From the NCBI GenBank assembly GCA_014729615.1, contig WJJQ01000017.1:1-26390 (forward strand): a DNA stretch of 26,390 bases, written 5' to 3'. Shown here in pieces: positions 24,430 through 26,390 of the stretch. Within the stretch, counting starts at the first letter, position 1; each line of letters starts with the position of its first letter. The position numbers and the translations under genes were made by a program. Source of the DNA: Candidatus Peregrinibacteria bacterium. GTDB taxonomy: Bacteria; Patescibacteriota; Gracilibacteria; UBA1369. The notes beneath the pieces are model-generated. The model was not told the origin of the DNA, made no database searches, and saw nothing but the letters and a program-made list of their open reading frames with translations.

Positions 24430-24454
24430 CAATTTAGAAAAAAGAGAGCATAAT
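24427..24454 (+). promoter_or_regulatory. Promoter of the acidic 125-residue gene
   Basis: TTGCAA, 16-nt spacer, CATAAT (5 of 6). The predicted start near 24461 gives a leader of about 16 nt. Its -35 begins inside repeat copy B. Confidence 0.55.
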
Positions 24455-24476
24455 GAAAGTGACTTAATAAAATCAT

Positions 24477-24854
24477 ATGATATCAAGTCATCCCGCACCG
24501 GCGGAAAAACCAGGGAAAATAAGCATCCACCCCGGAGAAGAAATAAAAAGCAGATTCAATGCCGAAACTGCCGATGTGCTGAATCGCATTCAACGAGGTG
24601 AAGCGCGCGAAGTGTTGGCTGAATTGCCTGAAATGGCTGATACCATTGATAAAGTAAGAGTTGCTTGCCATTTGGTATGGAAGGGAAAGACCGATGCGCT
24701 TTTAAGCTCAGGTTTGCTTGATGAAATGAAAAAGGATGAAAAGGAAGAAGTGTACACGACAATTGTCCTAAGCGGTATTGATATTCAGACAATTGGAAGT
24801 GAATGGGGCGATTTCCTTGATGACATTGATGACATTGATGAAATTGATGAATAA
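24477..24854 (+). CDS. Hypothetical acidic soluble protein
   Basis: 125 residues, not recognised. It is mostly helical and acidic, without signal peptide or membrane helix. The C-terminus ends in DDIDDIDEIDE, encoded by a 9-bp tandem repeat (GAyATTGAT-like units, 24819-24852) that could change length by slippage. It has its own promoter beginning in repeat copy B. Confidence 0.72.
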   Translation: MISSHPAPAEKPGKISIHPGEEIKSRFNAETADVLNRIQRGEAREVLAELPEMADTIDKVRVACHLVWKGKTDALLSSGLLDEMKKDEKEEVYTTIVLSGIDIQTIGSEWGDFLDDIDDIDEIDE

Positions 24855-24855
24855 G

Positions 24856-24884
24856 TTCATTTTTCAGCCAAAATCTGTTATAAT
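24856..24884 (+). promoter_or_regulatory. Promoter of the response-regulator gene
   Basis: TTCATT, 17-nt spacer, perfect TATAAT. The predicted start near 24891 gives a leader of about 27 nt. Confidence 0.6.
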
Positions 24885-24917
24885 TTGCTAATGCAATTTT
24901 TTGATAATTCCAAGTAA

Positions 24918-25598
24918 ATGTCCGAAAACAAAAAGAAAGATAAAGAAATAATCAACGAATCAGATTTAAATGGATCAGAAACGGCTAAAGAACTCATTTT
25001 AGTCGATGCTGAAACACGGGAAGTCGCAGATGCCATATACGCCCAATTACTGCAATCCGGCGTATTAAATGAAGTAGATGAAATCTATCCGCGGCTGGAC
25101 CCTGCAGTGATTGAAGTGGAAGAGCTGGAAGACAGAAAAAAAGAATTGCGTGAGTATTTTGAGCAGATTCCATTTGTAATTATTATGGACGATGAAATAA
25201 TGATTGTTCGGGGTTTAAAACGTATGATGGATCGGCTTAAACGAAATACAAAAGACAATGTGCAAACTTTTACCGACCCGCGGCAGGCTCTTGAAGTCAT
25301 AGCTGATTTGCCTCCTTTTAGCGTAATTATCAGCGACAATAATATGGGATTGAATAGCATGGGTTTTGAAGGACGGCAGATTGCCAAAAACACTTTTGAA
25401 GAGCGCTCCAAAAAAGGAATTTCATTTATAATTCATAGCGGCGACTCTGAAGACAAATTTAAAGAAGGATTGGAAGAAGGCTACATTGACGCTTTTTTTG
25501 ATAAAGGATTCAGCGAAATCAGCACCTTGAAGGGGCAATCCCGCATTGCGCAGGTTTTTTTGGATAAGGTAATAAAGTTGAAGAAAGTGGATGGATAG
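24918..25598 (+). CDS. Single-domain response regulator (receiver domain with N-terminal extension)
   Basis: 226 residues. The receiver domain occupies about 86-222: acid pocket D91-D92-E93 (IIMDDE), phospho-acceptor D140 (IISDNNMG), switch residue S174 (IIHSGD) and K196 (FFDKGF). An 85-residue N-terminal region rich in Glu/Lys precedes it (ILVDAETREVADAIYAQLLQSG), of unknown function. No DNA-binding or enzyme output domain is present, so it probably acts by protein contact. No histidine kinase lies in the window. Confidence 0.9.
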   Translation: MSENKKKDKEIINESDLNGSETAKELILVDAETREVADAIYAQLLQSGVLNEVDEIYPRLDPAVIEVEELEDRKKELREYFEQIPFVIIMDDEIMIVRGLKRMMDRLKRNTKDNVQTFTDPRQALEVIADLPPFSVIISDNNMGLNSMGFEGRQIAKNTFEERSKKGISFIIHSGDSEDKFKEGLEEGYIDAFFDKGFSEISTLKGQSRIAQVFLDKVIKLKKVDG

Positions 25599-25607
25599 TG
25601 CTAGGAT
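25578..25607 (+). promoter_or_regulatory. Possible promoter of the 171-residue membrane-protein gene
   Basis: TTGAAG, 18-nt spacer, TAGGAT (4 of 6 in each box), overlapping the end of the response-regulator gene. Leader about 15 nt. Confidence 0.4.
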
Positions 25608-25628
25608 GTAGTATCTTAATAAAATCCT

Positions 25629-26144
25629 ATGCCAAAATATGATCCCGGCATGATGCCGCAAGACTCGCAAAACAACGGAGACCCTTTTGTAAAGCGTAAT
25701 AAAAGTAGGAAAGTTGTCGGGATTGGATCACTGATTGCGGTTTTAGCGATAGGTGGAGTCGTGGCGATGCTGTTTTTCCTTTTTTATCCTGAATATCAAA
25801 ACTCGCAAATTATTAAAAACGGAGTCGAAACTACAGGGGTTGTAAAATCTGTGAATGAGACCGGATCAACATATAATGACCAACCGCAAATGAAAATTGT
25901 GTTAGATGTTGAAGGGCCAAGTGGCACATATGAAGCGGTTACGCGCATGATTGTGTCGTTTAGTAATCTGCCTCGTTTGCAACCCGGGGTGCGCGCGAAG
26001 GTTTTTTATGACCCCGAGGATTTGTCGAAAGTGGCGATTGAAAGCGTGGAATGGGGTTCTGCGGGCGGTGTGGTTGAATTGTCCGAAGAAGACTGGCAAG
26101 AATTTCAGGAGTTTCAGAAATGGAAAGAAATGCAGCGGGAATAG
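25629..26144 (+). CDS. Membrane-anchored protein, DUF3592-like
   Basis: 171 residues. One membrane helix (about 31-53, GIGSLIAVLAIGGVVAMLFFLF) precedes an external small beta domain: NGVETTGVVKSVNETGSTYNDQPQMKI...LPRLQPGVRAKVFYDPEDLSKVAIE. The TTGVV...G..VKVFYDPxD pattern resembles DUF3592-like domains. A charged Glu-rich tail ends the protein (EEDWQEFQEFQKWKEMQRE). Function is unknown. Confidence 0.72.
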   Translation: MPKYDPGMMPQDSQNNGDPFVKRNKSRKVVGIGSLIAVLAIGGVVAMLFFLFYPEYQNSQIIKNGVETTGVVKSVNETGSTYNDQPQMKIVLDVEGPSGTYEAVTRMIVSFSNLPRLQPGVRAKVFYDPEDLSKVAIESVEWGSAGGVVELSEEDWQEFQEFQKWKEMQRE

Positions 26145-26197
26145 GTAAAAAAATATTTGTAAGCTGCATAAATTGATTTGTGCTATTTTTTGTGGGT

Positions 26198-26217
26198 TTT
26201 GTCAAAGAATGGGGTTG
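26198..26217 (+). repeat. RAYT-type repeat, solo copy C
   Basis: TTTGTCAAAGAATGGGGTTG, identical to copy B over 20 bp, 1.8 kb from the RAYT. Its terminal TTG continues as TTGACA (26215-26220), a consensus -35; after 17 nt comes TACACA (26238-26243), a weak -10. Possible promoter of the gene at 26273. Confidence 0.85.
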
Positions 26218-26272
26218 ACATTTGAGGGATTTTGTGTTACACAGAAATACTAACTAAATATATTAATATATA

Positions 26273-26390
26273 ATGAAAGCTTTCTTACGAATATTGGTGA
26301 TTGTTGCGATACTGGCCGTTGCGCTTTATTTTCCTTTAAGTGCCATTTTGCGGGTATCCAGCGCAAATGCCGAACCAGCTCCGGCTGAAG
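26273..26390 (+). CDS. Start of an exported protein (3' end outside window)
   Basis: Open from ATG 26273 to the window edge (39 codons). MKAFLR is followed by a hydrophobic core (ILVIVAILAVALYFPLSAIL) and a likely cleavage site after SSANA, then an Ala/Pro/Glu-rich mature start (EPAPAE). This is a clear signal peptide; the product is unknown. It lies just after repeat copy C. Confidence 0.75.
   Translation, partial: MKAFLRILVIVAILAVALYFPLSAILRVSSANAEPAPAE

Noticed and set aside
1..26390. Recoded TGA (as in Gracilibacteria or Absconditabacteria)
   Set aside because: Several genes end in TGA at sensible family lengths with tight overlaps, and no internal TGA was needed to complete a domain.
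1..26390. CRISPR array or tRNA/rRNA genes
   Set aside because: No regularly spaced repeats of 24-40 bp and no cloverleaf or rRNA-like blocks were seen in the intergenic parts.

Overview
The window reads as AT-rich chromosome from a bacterium of the Candidate Phyla Radiation (Patescibacteria). This is an inference from gene content: small dense genes, an unusual bL32, a PilM/FtsA-like ATPase followed by a large one-helix membrane protein, a NYN/LabA protein, a RAYT, and almost no Shine-Dalgarno (SD) sites. The standard code applies, since TGA ends several genes. No rRNA, tRNA or CRISPR array was found, and no stretch over 300 bases lacks a gene.

Layout: 1-3401 (+) is a SUF iron-sulfur assembly operon (sufD end, sufS, sufU, sufT-like) followed by a HAD phosphatase. 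3469-4995 (+) holds a NYN-domain protein and a thioredoxin-reductase-like flavoprotein. 4992-6865 (-) holds leucyl aminopeptidase and a Nudix hydrolase. 6977-7522 (+) is an unknown gene closed by a palindromic two-way terminator. 7654-8337 (-) is an MscS-type TM-helix protein. 8519-11198 (-) is a surface pair: a lipoprotein and a secreted M23 peptidase with SLH repeats and a Cys-rich tail. 11292-13817 (-) is a Clp/Hsp100 ATPase under a perfect CIRCE operator. 13949-15678 (+) holds two divergently transcribed membrane proteins. 15661-18213 (-) is a BI-1, DUF177, rpmF, nusB, rnc operon. 18327-19472 (+) is alanine racemase. 19415-20515 (-) is an accessory patch: an internally shortened HNH-family protein and two overlapping micro-genes (43 and 36 codons) found by reading the strand directly. 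20714-23825 (+) is the PilM/FtsA-like gene and its partner. 23826-26390 (+) holds a RAYT between inverted repeats, an acidic unknown protein, a single-domain response regulator, a membrane-anchored small protein and the start of an exported protein.

Two patterns run through the window. First, nearly all genes have no SD and start about 15-35 nt after a recognisable sigma70-type -10 box, and this corrects several start codons. Four ORFs break the rule with strong AGGAG/GGAGG sites: the lipoprotein/M23 pair and the two micro-genes. Second, a 16-20 bp repeat (TTTGTCAAAGAATGGGGTTG) flanks the RAYT in inverted orientation and recurs 1.8 kb away; in two of the three copies its last three bases are the start of a -35 box. 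The micro-gene pair and the RAYT-linked promoter repeat are the best candidates for something undescribed.
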